Below, in pieces: positions 43,277-52,338 of a stretch of DNA of 64,000 nucleotides (the stretch's first letter is position 1; the number at the start of each line of letters is the position of its first letter). Location: positions 363,417 through 427,416 of the forward strand of contig NZ_JACHZQ010000007.1 in the NCBI RefSeq assembly GCF_014193655.1. The letters run 5' to 3'. The notes beneath the pieces were generated by a model, which was not told the DNA's origin, did not search any database, and was given only the letters and a program-made list of their open reading frames with translations. The DNA is from Rhizobium sp. BK313 (GTDB lineage Bacteria; Pseudomonadota; Alphaproteobacteria; Rhizobiales; Rhizobiaceae). Position numbers and translations under genes: made by a program.

Positions 43277-43501
43277 ATGAGTGAAGCATCCGTGATCCTC
43301 AGCTCAACGATTACCTGTCCGATCTGCCGCTTCAAGGCGACCGAAACGATGCCAACCGACGCCTGCCTGTATTTCTATGAGTGCAAGAGCTGCGGTGCCA
43401 TCCTTCGGCCGAAGGCGGGCGATTGTTGTGTGTTTTGCTCGTTCGGAACCGTTCCTTGCCCGCCGATCCAGGCTCAAGGCGGGCAAGGCAGCTGCTGTTG
43501 A
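43277..43501 (+). CDS. Cysteine-rich GDCCVFCSFG protein
   Basis: A 74-residue protein with ten cysteines arranged as CPIC, CKSC, GDCCVFC, PCPP and a final CC. CPIC with CKSC looks like a zinc-ribbon pair; GDCCVFCSFGTVPCPPIQ is a block I have seen in small conserved hypothetical proteins often near metal-handling genes. No signal or membrane segment. It lies between ftsH and glmM, two genes usually adjacent in rhizobia, with its own terminator-like hairpins on both sides. A metal-binding role is inferred from composition only. Confidence 0.75.
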   Translation: MSEASVILSSTITCPICRFKATETMPTDACLYFYECKSCGAILRPKAGDCCVFCSFGTVPCPPIQAQGGQGSCC

Positions 43502-43968
43502 TCGGCGTGACGCCACGTTGATCAAGGGTGCTTCGGTCGGGAAGGGCCTGGCGCCAAGCCTGTGGGCTCTGCTGCACGATGGTTGGAGTAAAGACTGGTT
43601 CAAGGCCGCCGATCTTGGAATCCTGTGCGCCGGCTGTTGGGACCTGGCTTAGGAGTGTTTCTGGATCTGGCAAAGTGTGAGCAAGGACGCTTGAGAATGG
43701 TCAGGACTTCCACCGCCGCCGTACCAACGGCTAACGTATTTACGCCGATAGACTAGGAGGCCAGTTCCGTTTCATTGGGAAGTTGGCCTTTTTTAGTGCT
43801 TATTAACGGTAACGCGTTGTAATACGCTTTCTTGGTAATTTAAGTGCCGAGTCTTGCAATCTATGGCATGAGCCTCAAGCATCGATGTTCGCGCCGCCCA
43901 TGGAATTCTGGGGAGGTGAACGGGATGCCGCAGTCCCTCAGAGGGACGCCGCAATCACGGGAGTGCAT
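43502..43968 (+). other. Stretch between Cys-rich gene and glmM
   Basis: These 467 bases hold the terminator at 43759-43795 and then the glmM promoter region, A+T-rich around 43797-43860. An open frame across 43377-43652 overlaps the Cys-rich gene in another phase and has no coding character. I see no RNA gene. Confidence 0.5.
43759..43795 (+). terminator. Rho-independent terminator before glmM
   Basis: GGCCAGTTCC and GGGAAGTTGGCC pair around a short loop and are followed by six T. The GGCCAGTT core and TGGCCTTTTTT end repeat those of the ftsH terminator 650 bases upstream. Confidence 0.8.
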
Positions 43969-45321
43969 ATGAAACGTCGCTATTTCGGTACGGACGGAAT
44001 CCGCGGGCAATCCAATATCTATCCGATGACGCCGGATCTCGCCATGCGCGTGGGCATCGCCGCCGGCACGATCTTCCATCGGGGCAGCCACCGCCATCGG
44101 GTGGTCATCGGCAAGGATACGCGTCTCTCCGGCTATATGCTGGAAAACGCCATGGTGGCGGGCTTCACCGCAGCCGGTGTCGATGCCTTCGTTCTCGGCC
44201 CTATCCCGACGCCCGCTGTCGCTATGCTGACACGGTCGCTACGCGCCGATATCGGCGTGATGATCTCCGCTTCGCATAATCCTTACGAAGACAACGGCAT
44301 CAAGCTTTTCGGCCCCGATGGCTACAAGCTGTCCGATGATCTCGAAACGAAAATCGAGGATCTGCTGGAAAAGGACATGACGGCGCATCTCGCCAAGTCC
44401 GAGAACATCGGCCGTGCCAAGCGCGTCGACGGCGTGCATGACCGCTATATCGAACATGCCAAGCGTACATTGCCGCGCGATGTGACGCTGCAGGGCCTGC
44501 GCATCGCCATCGACTGCGCCAATGGTGCCGCTTACAAGGTCGCGCCGGCTGTGCTGTGGGAACTCGGCGCCGATGTCGTTACCATCGGCAACGAGCCGAA
44601 CGGCACCAATATCAATCTCAATTGCGGCTCCACCAGCCCGGTAGCGCTGCAGAAGAAGGTGGACGAGGTACGCGCCGATATCGGTATTGCGCTCGACGGC
44701 GACGCAGATCGCGTCATCATCGTCGACGAAACCGGCACGATCATCGATGGCGACCAACTGATGGCCGTCATTGCCGAGAGCTGGGCCGAAAGCCAAATGC
44801 TGCGCGGCAACGGCATCGTCGCCACCGTGATGTCCAATCTCGGTCTGGAACGCTTCCTGGAAGACAAGGGCATGGCACTTGCCCGCACAGCGGTCGGCGA
44901 CCGCTATGTCGTCGAGCATATGCGTCAGCACAATTACAATGTCGGCGGGGAGCAGTCCGGCCATATCGTGCTCTCCGACTACGGCACGACTGGCGACGGC
45001 CTCGTGGCGGCGCTGCAGATTCTGGCTGCGGTCAAGCGCACCGGCAAGCCAGTCAGCGAAGTCTGCCGCCGTTTCGAACCGGTGCCGCAACTGCTGCGCA
45101 ATGTCCGCATTTCCGGCGGCAAGCCGTTGGAGGACAATCATGTGCGCAAGGCGATCGCTGATGCCGAAAATGAGCTGGCCCGCAACGGCCGCCTTGTCAT
45201 CCGCCCTTCCGGCACCGAGCCGCTGATCCGCGTCATGGCGGAGGGAGACGACCGCGGCCAGATAGAACGCATCGTCGGCGGCCTGATCGATGTGATCTCG
45301 AACGTTCGCAACGCTGCCTGA
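43969..45321 (+). CDS. glmM: Phosphoglucosamine mutase
   Basis: GlmM interconverts glucosamine 6-phosphate and glucosamine 1-phosphate on the way to UDP-GlcNAc for peptidoglycan and LPS. The 450-residue protein begins MKRRYFGTDGIRGQSN, has the phosphoserine loop in MISASHNPYEDNG (Ser102), the metal-binding ALDGDADRVI, GGEQSGHIV and the phosphate loop RPSGTEPLIRVM. ATG 43969 gives the exact family length; the frame runs 28 codons further back. A short hairpin follows the gene. Confidence 0.97.
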   Translation: MKRRYFGTDGIRGQSNIYPMTPDLAMRVGIAAGTIFHRGSHRHRVVIGKDTRLSGYMLENAMVAGFTAAGVDAFVLGPIPTPAVAMLTRSLRADIGVMISASHNPYEDNGIKLFGPDGYKLSDDLETKIEDLLEKDMTAHLAKSENIGRAKRVDGVHDRYIEHAKRTLPRDVTLQGLRIAIDCANGAAYKVAPAVLWELGADVVTIGNEPNGTNINLNCGSTSPVALQKKVDEVRADIGIALDGDADRVIIVDETGTIIDGDQLMAVIAESWAESQMLRGNGIVATVMSNLGLERFLEDKGMALARTAVGDRYVVEHMRQHNYNVGGEQSGHIVLSDYGTTGDGLVAALQILAAVKRTGKPVSEVCRRFEPVPQLLRNVRISGGKPLEDNHVRKAIADAENELARNGRLVIRPSGTEPLIRVMAEGDDRGQIERIVGGLIDVISNVRNAA

Positions 45322-45361
45322 TTAGCGCTTCCGGCTATCAGAATATTGGCATGAGATCTCT

Positions 45362-45380
45362 GCCGCCTCATCGAGGCGGC
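45362..45380. terminator. Hairpin downstream of glmM
   Basis: GCCGCCTC and GAGGCGGC pair perfectly around ATC, 41 bases after the glmM stop. No U-run follows, so this is a possible terminator or 3'-end stem. Confidence 0.4.
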
Positions 45381-45509
45381 TACATTGTTGAGGGAAACGA
45401 CCTGCAGTATCACTCCTGGCGATCGGCAAGGGAGGTCTTCGGCAAGGTTTGTCTGCTATAAGATGCGGATTGCGGGCCTCGGCGCCAGCATCACGACGCC
45501 GCGTGAAGA

Positions 45510-46064
45510 TCACCGAAACATTTCGCCGGGATAGGCGCCCCAGAGCATGTTCTGCCTGATATAGCCGCTTGCGGAATGTTTCTGTACCGAGACGCTACAC
45601 CAGGCACCGGTGCAAGAGCGTAGCGACAGCAATACGCCGGGTTGCAGTTCGGCGATGAGTGCGGCCGTTGTTTCCGGGCTGCCGCGCAGCATCGCATTTG
45701 TCTTCAGCCACGGTGCGACAACCGCCGTACGCAATCCTGAAAGAAGTGCGCTGTGCATCCACCCGGTGGTGCCGACATCATCGCGCACTTGTCGCCAATG
45801 GCCGTATTCATCGATGATCTCCAGCGGCAGGCCGGGTTTCATATAGATCCATTTGGTAGGGTAGATTGTTGACGGGCCGACGCGCATACGCGCTTTATAC
45901 GCTTTCAGAGACACGTAGCGAGGAATCGGCAGTCCCGTCTCCCGTCCCTTATCCCAGCTCGTAGCTGCGACGGGCTTTATCGGCAATGGTCCGGCAAGGG
46001 CGGCGGTTGTCAGAAAGATAAGCGCGAGGCATAGGCCGGCACCCAGATTGCGAAAGTAAGTCAA
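45510..46064 (-). CDS. Exported bacterial SH3-domain protein
   Basis: A 184-residue protein with a signal peptide (residues 1-24, LCLALIFLTTAALAGP) and two tandem SH3b-type repeats: YVSLKAYKARMRVGPSTIYPTKWIY...GHWRQVRD..TGWMHSALL at about 50-105 and TNAMLRGSPETTAALIAELQPGVLL...GAWCSVSV..SGYIRQNMLWG at about 115-180. SH3b proteins of this type are thought to bind peptidoglycan in the periplasm. It is encoded opposite to glmM and stands alone. The length and layout match the alphaproteobacterial SH3 domain-containing protein family. Confidence 0.9.
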   Translation of the reverse strand: MTYFRNLGAGLCLALIFLTTAALAGPLPIKPVAATSWDKGRETGLPIPRYVSLKAYKARMRVGPSTIYPTKWIYMKPGLPLEIIDEYGHWRQVRDDVGTTGWMHSALLSGLRTAVVAPWLKTNAMLRGSPETTAALIAELQPGVLLSLRSCTGAWCSVSVQKHSASGYIRQNMLWGAYPGEMFR

Positions 46065-46386
46065 TGACTTCCTCCATATTTTACGCCCCGGCTGCGGTCA
46101 TGGTAACGGCCCGGTCATTGCCAATTGGTTTATGAGCTGGGAACAGTTTGACTTGTGAGTCCTCTTCCGTCCCCGTGACGCGAAAAGCCAAATCGGCTAA
46201 GGCATTCCCATTTTATAAACTTAGTTTTATGAATTACTAATGTATAAAACAAGTATAGCCAGCAACTAAACAGAGTAAATATTCGTAGTTAATCGGGTTT
46301 TAACCCTTATCATTCATTATCCATGTCATGTCTTTCGATTGGCAGGCGTTTGTCGTGCCAATGGCAATAAATTTGGAGCCAAAGCC
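46065..46386 (+). other. A+T-rich upstream region of the first Omp gene
   Basis: Bases 46205-46330 are markedly A+T-rich against the surroundings and contain a GGGTT-TT-AACCC dyad at 46295-46306. This is probably the promoter and regulator-binding region of the outer-membrane protein gene. No RNA gene or ORF is seen. Confidence 0.5.
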
Positions 46387-47241
46387 ATGATGAAAACTTT
46401 GATTGGGGCCGCTGCAGCTCTGCTTTTCGGCACATCCGCTTTTTCAGCCGATCTCTATACGCCGGAGCCGGTGCAGCCGGCGCCGGAAGTGGCCGTCAGC
46501 CAGTCGAGCGGCTGGTACCTGCGCGGCGATGTGGGTTATGCCTTCACCAATCTGCGCGGCGCCAACTACTTCCAGGGCTCGAACTCCAACATGCAGGATT
46601 TCGATAGTGCCAACCTCGATGACAATCTGACGCTCGGCGGCGGTGTCGGTTACCAGGTTAACAACTATCTGCGCACGGACGTGACGCTGGATTATCTCTT
46701 CAAGTCTGATTTCAAGGGCTCGACGCGCGGCGATTGCGGCGGCTGCGGCCCTGGTTTCACCGCGGTGCCTGCGACCTCCCGCGATGTGGCGTCGTTGACC
46801 GCCTATAGCTTGCTCGCCAACGCCTATGTCGATATCGGCACCTACGGCATCTTCACGCCTTATGTGGGCGGTGGTCTCGGCGGCACCTACGTTAAATGGA
46901 GCAACCTGAAGAACACCTCTTGCTCCGACGCGAATCCGGACTCCTGCGACGAGTCGGTGTCGCATAATGGCCGTGGTAGCTGGCGCTTCACCTACGCGTT
47001 GATGGCCGGTACCTCCATCGACCTCTCGTGCAATCTGAAGGCCGATGTCGGCTATCGCTTCCGCCATGTCGAAGGCGGCGATATGTTCGGTTATGCCGAG
47101 AACGGCGGTCCCGGTTACGACAAGGGCCTCAACCTGCATGAAGCCCGTATCGGCGCGCGCTACACCTTCGGTGGCTGCCAGACCGCCAGCTACATGCCGC
47201 CGGCCGATATTCCGGTCCAGCCGCAGCCGGTCTACAAGTAA
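46387..47241 (+). CDS. Outer-membrane beta-barrel protein, Omp25/Omp31-like
   Basis: A 284-residue outer-membrane protein from ATG 46387. A signal peptide ends at SAFSA, and the mature protein has the rhizobial/Brucella Omp25-31 pattern: GWYLRGDVGYAFTN, TLGGGVGYQVNNYLRTDVTLDYLF, TPYVGGGLGGTYVKW, LKADVGYRFRHVEGGDMFG and a terminal HEARIGARYTFGG. Alternating strands and final aromatic residues fit an 8-stranded barrel. An open frame extends 16 codons upstream. It ends in a strong terminator and is followed by a paralogue. Confidence 0.92.
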   Translation: MMKTLIGAAAALLFGTSAFSADLYTPEPVQPAPEVAVSQSSGWYLRGDVGYAFTNLRGANYFQGSNSNMQDFDSANLDDNLTLGGGVGYQVNNYLRTDVTLDYLFKSDFKGSTRGDCGGCGPGFTAVPATSRDVASLTAYSLLANAYVDIGTYGIFTPYVGGGLGGTYVKWSNLKNTSCSDANPDSCDESVSHNGRGSWRFTYALMAGTSIDLSCNLKADVGYRFRHVEGGDMFGYAENGGPGYDKGLNLHEARIGARYTFGGCQTASYMPPADIPVQPQPVYK

Positions 47242-47264
47242 GCATCCTCACGTCCAAGCCATTG

Positions 47265-47304
47265 AAAAGCCGTCCGGTTCGCCCGGACGGCTTTTGCTTT
47301 TTTT
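47265..47304 (+). terminator. Rho-independent terminator between the Omp genes
   Basis: AAAAGCCGTCCGG and CCGGACGGCTTTT pair over 13 bases with a 5-base loop, followed by GCTTTTTTT. Confidence 0.9.
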
Positions 47305-47492
47305 ACCGTCGCCGTTAAGCAATTCAACCGCGTCTTAAACCTTCATTAACCACAAATTCCCTATGGTTAATGAAATGACAATGGCTGTGGACCGACCCGG
47401 TCTCTCTTCTCGGAGAGTCGGAGCGGTGGGTACGATAAGGGCCGGCCGGCTTGGAATGCGGGCACCTGCCCGAGGTTGGAAGGCGAGGGGTA

Positions 47493-48323
47493 ATGATCCG
47501 TTTCGACGCTTTGGCGCTGGCCGCGATGATGGCGAGCGCGTTTGCGGGCACTGCCTTTGCGGGCGGTCTGCCGCCGGAGATCAAGATGCCCGAAGTCAGC
47601 GTCAAGGATGCCCGGGGCTGGTACTTGCGCGGCGATGTCGGCTATGCCGTCAACGCCAGCCACGATGACACGACCTTCCGCACTTACGATCCCATCGGCG
47701 GCGACTACAGCGCCGGGCGTTTCGATTCAGATCGTTTCAGCGGCGATTTTTCGGGTGGTCTCGGCGTTGGCTATCAGTTCAACGACCTGTTCCGTGCCGA
47801 TCTAACCGGCGACTATTTCAGCGGCGATTTCGATGGCCGCATATCAAGCGCTTCGCCGTGCTCCGGCGGAGCAGGCGGCACGGGTTGCTCCACAAAGGCG
47901 CGCTCCTCTTTTAAAGCCGGCAGCCTGATGGTGAACGGTTATGTCGATCTCGGCACGCTCGCGGGCTTCACGCCGTATGTCGGTGCCGGCCTCGGCGCGA
48001 CCAGGGTCTCCTGGAACAGCGTCAATACGATCGGCTCCTGCGTCGACGGCGTCTCCGGTTGCGGTGGCGCTGCTTCGGTCAGTACGCGTTATCCCGGCGA
48101 AAGCGACTGGCGCATGACCTATGCTTTGATGGCTGGTGTCGGCTATGAAGTGACCCCGAATGTGAAGCTGGATCTTGGTTATCGCTTCTCGCATATCGCT
48201 GGGGGCGACATGTTCGGCTATTCCGCTGCGGATGCGGCGGCCGGCGCCGGCGGCACGATGGGCCGCGACGGCGCCCTGTCGCGACACGAGATCCGCATCG
48301 GTTTGCGAATCACCATGTGGTAG
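47493..48323 (+). CDS. Outer-membrane beta-barrel protein, paralogue of the upstream Omp
   Basis: A 276-residue barrel protein from ATG 47493 with GAGGGG ahead. Signal peptide ends FAGTAFAG. The motif GWYLRGDVGYA is shared exactly with the preceding gene, as are LKLDLGYRFSHIAGGDMFGYS and the barrel-closing HEIRIGLRITMW. Two Cys-rich inserts (SPCSGGAGGTGCS, GSCVDGVSGCGG) sit in predicted loops, as in the first protein. The pair is a tandem duplication with its own terminator between, so each can be expressed separately. Role is unknown. Confidence 0.9.
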   Translation: MIRFDALALAAMMASAFAGTAFAGGLPPEIKMPEVSVKDARGWYLRGDVGYAVNASHDDTTFRTYDPIGGDYSAGRFDSDRFSGDFSGGLGVGYQFNDLFRADLTGDYFSGDFDGRISSASPCSGGAGGTGCSTKARSSFKAGSLMVNGYVDLGTLAGFTPYVGAGLGATRVSWNSVNTIGSCVDGVSGCGGAASVSTRYPGESDWRMTYALMAGVGYEVTPNVKLDLGYRFSHIAGGDMFGYSAADAAAGAGGTMGRDGALSRHEIRIGLRITMW

Positions 48324-48332
48324 GATCGCTGC

Positions 48333-49127
48333 TTACGGCGTCGTGAGCACGTAGGCGATGCGGCGGAAGAAATCCAGGGTGCGGAAGAGATGCGCGGGGA
48401 TGCGCCGCCACGCGGCGGATTTCGCGGCGCGGTAATCGCGGCGCCAGCCAATCATCGTGGTCCTCTGTAGCGGGCTGAAGCCAACGATGTTTGCGCGTGT
48501 GGTGACGATGGATGTGCGCATATCCCAACCGCGCTCGACGGCGACGTCCCAAGGGAGAGACATGACCGCGAGCGACTTGACGATCTTTTCCGCACCGCTG
48601 CGCGTCACGAGATAGCAAGCTGTCGAGCCCTGGGGGCCGAAGAGGCAGCGGCCAATCACATCTCCCGTGCGGCTGCGGGTCGCAGCGCGGAAGCCGCCCC
48701 AGCGATGATTGATGAGCTTGATGACCTCGGCATTCGGGGCAGCTTCTTTTGCCGCCATGGCGCGGGCAAGAAAATCGCCGTCCAGCGCTATGTCGTCTTC
48801 GATGATGACAGCCGAGTCGCCGCCGTCAGCCAGAAATTGACGCAGCGCCATCAGGTGGCTGCGGTAGCAGCCATATTCGCCAGGCAGGATGACCCTGCCG
48901 TGCCGGCGTTGGAAACGATCGTGATCGACGTCGATCCATTGCTCCTGCGGCAAAAGAGCGCCGTCGACGCCGCCGACGCGCTCGACCTTGATGCCGAATT
49001 GATCGCTCTGCCGCTGGATTTCCGCCAATCTGTCCGCCGCTCGATCAATGTTGATGAGATAGACGGGCAGTGGCTGCACGGGCGTGCGAAGGCTTTCGGA
49101 CAATATGGTCTGATACATTAAAGACAT
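48333..49127 (-). CDS. Glycosyltransferase family 25 protein (LPS-type)
   Basis: A GT25 glycosyltransferase of about 264 residues (ATG 49127; the frame reaches 49172). It has LPVYLINIDRAADRLAEIQRQ, VERVGGVDGALLP, GEYGCYRSHLMALRQFL, the EDD metal motif in VIIEDDIALDGDFL, and GSTACYLVTRSGAEKIV, matching LgtF/Lex2-type enzymes of lipooligosaccharide and LPS synthesis. It converges on the second Omp gene. The sugar transferred is unknown. A single-gene unit. Confidence 0.9.
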   Translation of the reverse strand: MSLMYQTILSESLRTPVQPLPVYLINIDRAADRLAEIQRQSDQFGIKVERVGGVDGALLPQEQWIDVDHDRFQRRHGRVILPGEYGCYRSHLMALRQFLADGGDSAVIIEDDIALDGDFLARAMAAKEAAPNAEVIKLINHRWGGFRAATRSRTGDVIGRCLFGPQGSTACYLVTRSGAEKIVKSLAVMSLPWDVAVERGWDMRTSIVTTRANIVGFSPLQRTTMIGWRRDYRAAKSAAWRRIPAHLFRTLDFFRRIAYVLTTP

Positions 49128-49330
49128 TTGTTCTTCATCTGTCGGCGCAGATCCGTTCAGCGCTCTTAACATATGGTGGGTGTCCGCAAAGAAGCCAACT
49201 TTTGTGTGGCTAACATAGCGTAATTATGCTGTGCGAGGCTTATCTGCCAGGATCATTCCTGCACGAATTCGTGAAGCGTTGTCCATCGGGTCATTTTGCC
49301 TATTGCGCTGGCGGGCGGCTTCCAATATAT

Positions 49331-49386
49331 CCGACGGCGGGACACTCCTCCCCAACGAGGAGCTTTCTATCTGAGAGGATAGCATC
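49331..49386 (+). promoter_or_regulatory. serC leader RNA motif
   Basis: Two consecutive hairpins directly before the serC ATG: CTCCTC/GAGGAG at 49345-49362, then CTATC/GATAG at 49367-49382 enclosing TGAGAG. The arrangement and the GGACACTCCTCCCC start match the alphaproteobacterial serC motif (Rfam serC), and the second stem covers the ribosome site, so translation control is likely. Its ligand or sensor is not known. Confidence 0.8.
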
Positions 49387-50565
49387 ATGACTAAGCTCGC
49401 CAAGCCGGACATCCGTCCGCAAAATACCCATTTTTCTTCTGGCCCCTGCTCGAAGCGCCCCGGTTGGACGCTCGATGCTCTTTCCGACGCGGCTCTTGGC
49501 CGTTCGCACCGCGCGAAGGTCGGTAAGGCTAAGCTGAAGCAGGCCATCGATCTTACCCGAGACATTCTGGAAGTGCCTGCGGATTATCGCATTGGCATCG
49601 TTCCGGCTTCTGATACCGGCGCCGTCGAAATGGCGCTCTGGTCGCTGCTCGGAGAGCGCGGTGTCGATATGCTCGCCTGGGAAAGCTTCGGCGCCGGCTG
49701 GGTGACCGATGTCGTCAAGCAGCTCAAGCTTAAGGACGTCCGTAAGCTTGAGGCGGGCTACGGCGAGCTTCCCGACCTTTCCACCGTCGATTTCGACCGT
49801 GACGTGGTCTTTACCTGGAACGGCACCACCTCCGGCGTCCGCGTTCCGAACGCCGATTTCATTCCGGCTGACCGCAAGGGCCTGACGATCTGCGACGCCA
49901 CCTCGGCCGCTTTCGCGCAGAACCTCGATTTTGCCAAGCTCGATGTCGTCACCTTCTCCTGGCAGAAGGTCTTGGGCGGCGAGGGCGCGCATGGCGTCAT
50001 CATCCTTTCGCCGCGCGCCGTCGAGCGCCTGCTGACCTATACGCCGGCCTGGCCGCTGCCGAAGATTTTCCGTATGACGAGCGGCGGCAAGCTGACGGAA
50101 GGTATCTTCCAGGGCGAGACGATCAATACGCCGTCGATGCTTTGCGTCGAGGACTATCTCGACGCTCTTCTCTGGGCCAAGGAACTCGGTGGCCTGACGG
50201 CGCTGATCGGCCGAGCCGATGCCAACGCCAAGGTCATCAACGACTTCGTCGCCGCCAACGATTGGATCGCCAATCTTGCAGCCAAGGTGGAAACGCAATC
50301 CAATACCTCCGTCTGCCTGAAGATCGTAGACAGCCAGGTCGCTGCTCTCGATGAGGATGGCCAGGCGAACTTCGCCAAGGGTCTGGTCGCGCTCCTCGAA
50401 AAGGAAGGCGTTGCCTATGACGTCGGCCACTACCGTGACGCGCCGTCGGGCCTGCGCATCTGGGCGGGTGCGACGATCGAAACCGCCGATATGCAGAAGC
50501 TGATGCCCTGGCTTTCCTGGGCCTTCGAAACGCAGAAGGCGACGCTCTCCCAGGCCGCAGCCTGA
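49387..50565 (+). CDS. serC: Phosphoserine aminotransferase
   Basis: SerC converts 3-phosphohydroxypyruvate to phosphoserine with glutamate, the second step of serine synthesis, and serves pyridoxal phosphate synthesis too. The 392-residue protein belongs to the alphaproteobacterial type: IRPQNTHFSSGPCSKRPGW at the start, VFTWNGTTSGVRVPN, and the PLP-binding Lys194 in FSWQKVLGGEGAHG. It directly follows its leader RNA and precedes serA by 147 bases. Confidence 0.97.
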   Translation: MTKLAKPDIRPQNTHFSSGPCSKRPGWTLDALSDAALGRSHRAKVGKAKLKQAIDLTRDILEVPADYRIGIVPASDTGAVEMALWSLLGERGVDMLAWESFGAGWVTDVVKQLKLKDVRKLEAGYGELPDLSTVDFDRDVVFTWNGTTSGVRVPNADFIPADRKGLTICDATSAAFAQNLDFAKLDVVTFSWQKVLGGEGAHGVIILSPRAVERLLTYTPAWPLPKIFRMTSGGKLTEGIFQGETINTPSMLCVEDYLDALLWAKELGGLTALIGRADANAKVINDFVAANDWIANLAAKVETQSNTSVCLKIVDSQVAALDEDGQANFAKGLVALLEKEGVAYDVGHYRDAPSGLRIWAGATIETADMQKLMPWLSWAFETQKATLSQAAA

Positions 50566-50581
50566 GATCATAGCGTCCACA

Positions 50582-50604
50582 GGCTCCGCCAAGAGGGCGG
50601 AGCC
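50582..50604 (+). terminator. Hairpin between serC and serA
   Basis: GGCTCCGCC and GGCGGAGCC pair perfectly around AAGAG, 16 bases after the serC stop. Without a U-run it may attenuate or stabilise rather than end the serC transcript. Confidence 0.4.
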
Positions 50605-50712
50605 CAGCATCCCGAATTATCTTTTTGCTTTCATGCAATTCCGGACGGAAAACCGCTCCGCACTTTTCCTGGAATTGCTCATCGTCGCTGACCCCATTCT
50701 CAGGAGGCCTCC

Positions 50713-52308
50713 ATGGCACCTCGCGTTCTCGTATCCGACGAATTGTCGGAAACCGCCGTCCAGATCTTTCGCGATCGCGGCGTCGAAGTCGATTTCCAGC
50801 CGCAGCTCGGCAAGGATAAGGACAAACTGCTCGAAATCATCGGCAATTATGACGGCCTCGCCATCCGTTCCGCCACCAAGGTGACGGAGAAGATCATCGA
50901 AGCGGCTGCCAATCTCAAGGTCGTCGGCCGCGCCGGCATCGGTGTCGACAATGTTGATATTCCGGCAGCCTCGCGTCGCGGTATCATCGTCATGAATACG
51001 CCCTTCGGCAACTCGATCACGACCGCCGAACACGCCATCGCACTGATGTTCGCCGTCGCCCGCCAGCTTCCGTCCGCCGACGCTTCGACCCAGGCCGGCA
51101 AGTGGGAAAAATCGAAGTTCATGGGTGTCGAAATCACCGGCAAGACGCTCGGCGTCATTGGCGCGGGAAACATCGGCTCCATCGTCATTGCCCGTGCCAT
51201 CGGCCTGAAGATGCATGTCGTTGCCTATGACCCGTTCCTCTCCAAGGAACGCGCCGAGGAAATGGGCGTCGTCAAGGTCGAGCTCGATGAACTCTTCGCC
51301 CGCGCCGATTTCATCACGCTGCACGTCCCGCTGACCGACAAGACGCGCAACATCATTGACGCCGACGCTCTCGCCAAGACGAAGCCGGGCGTGCGCATCA
51401 TCAACTGCGCCCGCGGCGGCCTGGTGGATGAGGCGGCCCTTGCCGGCGCCATCAAGTCCGGCCATGTCGCCGGTGCTGCCTTCGACGTGTTCGAAGTCGA
51501 GCCCGCCAAGGAAAGCCCGCTATTCGGCCTGCCGAACGTCGTCTGCACGCCGCATCTCGGCGCTTCGACCACGGAAGCGCAGGAGAATGTCGCTCTGCAG
51601 GTGGCCGAGCAGATGTCGGACTATCTCGTCAAGGGTGCGGTATCCAACGCCATCAACATGCCCTCGATCACCGCTGAGGAAGCGCCGATCCTGAAGCCAT
51701 TCATCAAGCTCTCCGACGTTCTCGGCGCCTTCGTGGGCCAGGTAACGGAAGATCCGATCAAGGAAATCGAGATCCTCTATGACGGCGTTACCGCCGGTAT
51801 GAACACTAAGGCGCTGACGAGCGCGCTGCTGGCTGGCCTCATCCGCACCCAGGTTGCCGACGTCAACATGGTTTCGGCGCCGATCATGATCAAGGAAAAG
51901 GGCATCGTGCTCGCCGAGGTCAAGCGCGACAAGACCGGCGTCTATGACGGCTACATCAAGCTGACGGTCACCACCGACAGCATGACGCGCTCGATTGCAG
52001 GCACCGTCTTCTCCGACGGCAAGCCGCGCTTCATCCAGATCAAGGGCATCAATCTCGACGCCGACGTGGGCAGCCACATGGTCTACATCGCCAATACCGA
52101 CGTTCCCGGCATGATCGGCTTCATCGGCACGACGCTCGGTGCGGCCGACGTCAACATCGCCAACTTCCAGCTCGGCCGGGACAAGCAGGGCGGCGATGCC
52201 ATCGCGCTCCTTTACGTCGACGGTCCGATCAATGATGAGGTTCTGGCCAAGCTGACCGCTCATCAGGCGATCCGCCAGGCAAAGCCGCTGGTGTTCAACG
52301 TCGACTAA
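50713..52308 (+). CDS. serA: D-3-phosphoglycerate dehydrogenase, long form with ACT domain
   Basis: SerA oxidises 3-phosphoglycerate as the first step of serine synthesis. The 531-residue protein is the long type: substrate-binding domain, Rossmann loop GVIGAGNIGS near residue 150, catalytic Arg in NCARGGLVDE, Glu in FDVFEVEP and His in TPHLGAST, an intervening domain (VFSDGKPRFIQIKGINLDADV) and a C-terminal ACT domain (VYIANTDVPGMIGFIGTTLGAADVNIANFQLGRD), where serine feedback is expected. AGGAGG precedes the ATG. Confidence 0.98.
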   Translation: MAPRVLVSDELSETAVQIFRDRGVEVDFQPQLGKDKDKLLEIIGNYDGLAIRSATKVTEKIIEAAANLKVVGRAGIGVDNVDIPAASRRGIIVMNTPFGNSITTAEHAIALMFAVARQLPSADASTQAGKWEKSKFMGVEITGKTLGVIGAGNIGSIVIARAIGLKMHVVAYDPFLSKERAEEMGVVKVELDELFARADFITLHVPLTDKTRNIIDADALAKTKPGVRIINCARGGLVDEAALAGAIKSGHVAGAAFDVFEVEPAKESPLFGLPNVVCTPHLGASTTEAQENVALQVAEQMSDYLVKGAVSNAINMPSITAEEAPILKPFIKLSDVLGAFVGQVTEDPIKEIEILYDGVTAGMNTKALTSALLAGLIRTQVADVNMVSAPIMIKEKGIVLAEVKRDKTGVYDGYIKLTVTTDSMTRSIAGTVFSDGKPRFIQIKGINLDADVGSHMVYIANTDVPGMIGFIGTTLGAADVNIANFQLGRDKQGGDAIALLYVDGPINDEVLAKLTAHQAIRQAKPLVFNVD

Positions 52309-52338
52309 ACATTGCTCCTCCCAAGAGCGACATGCGAG

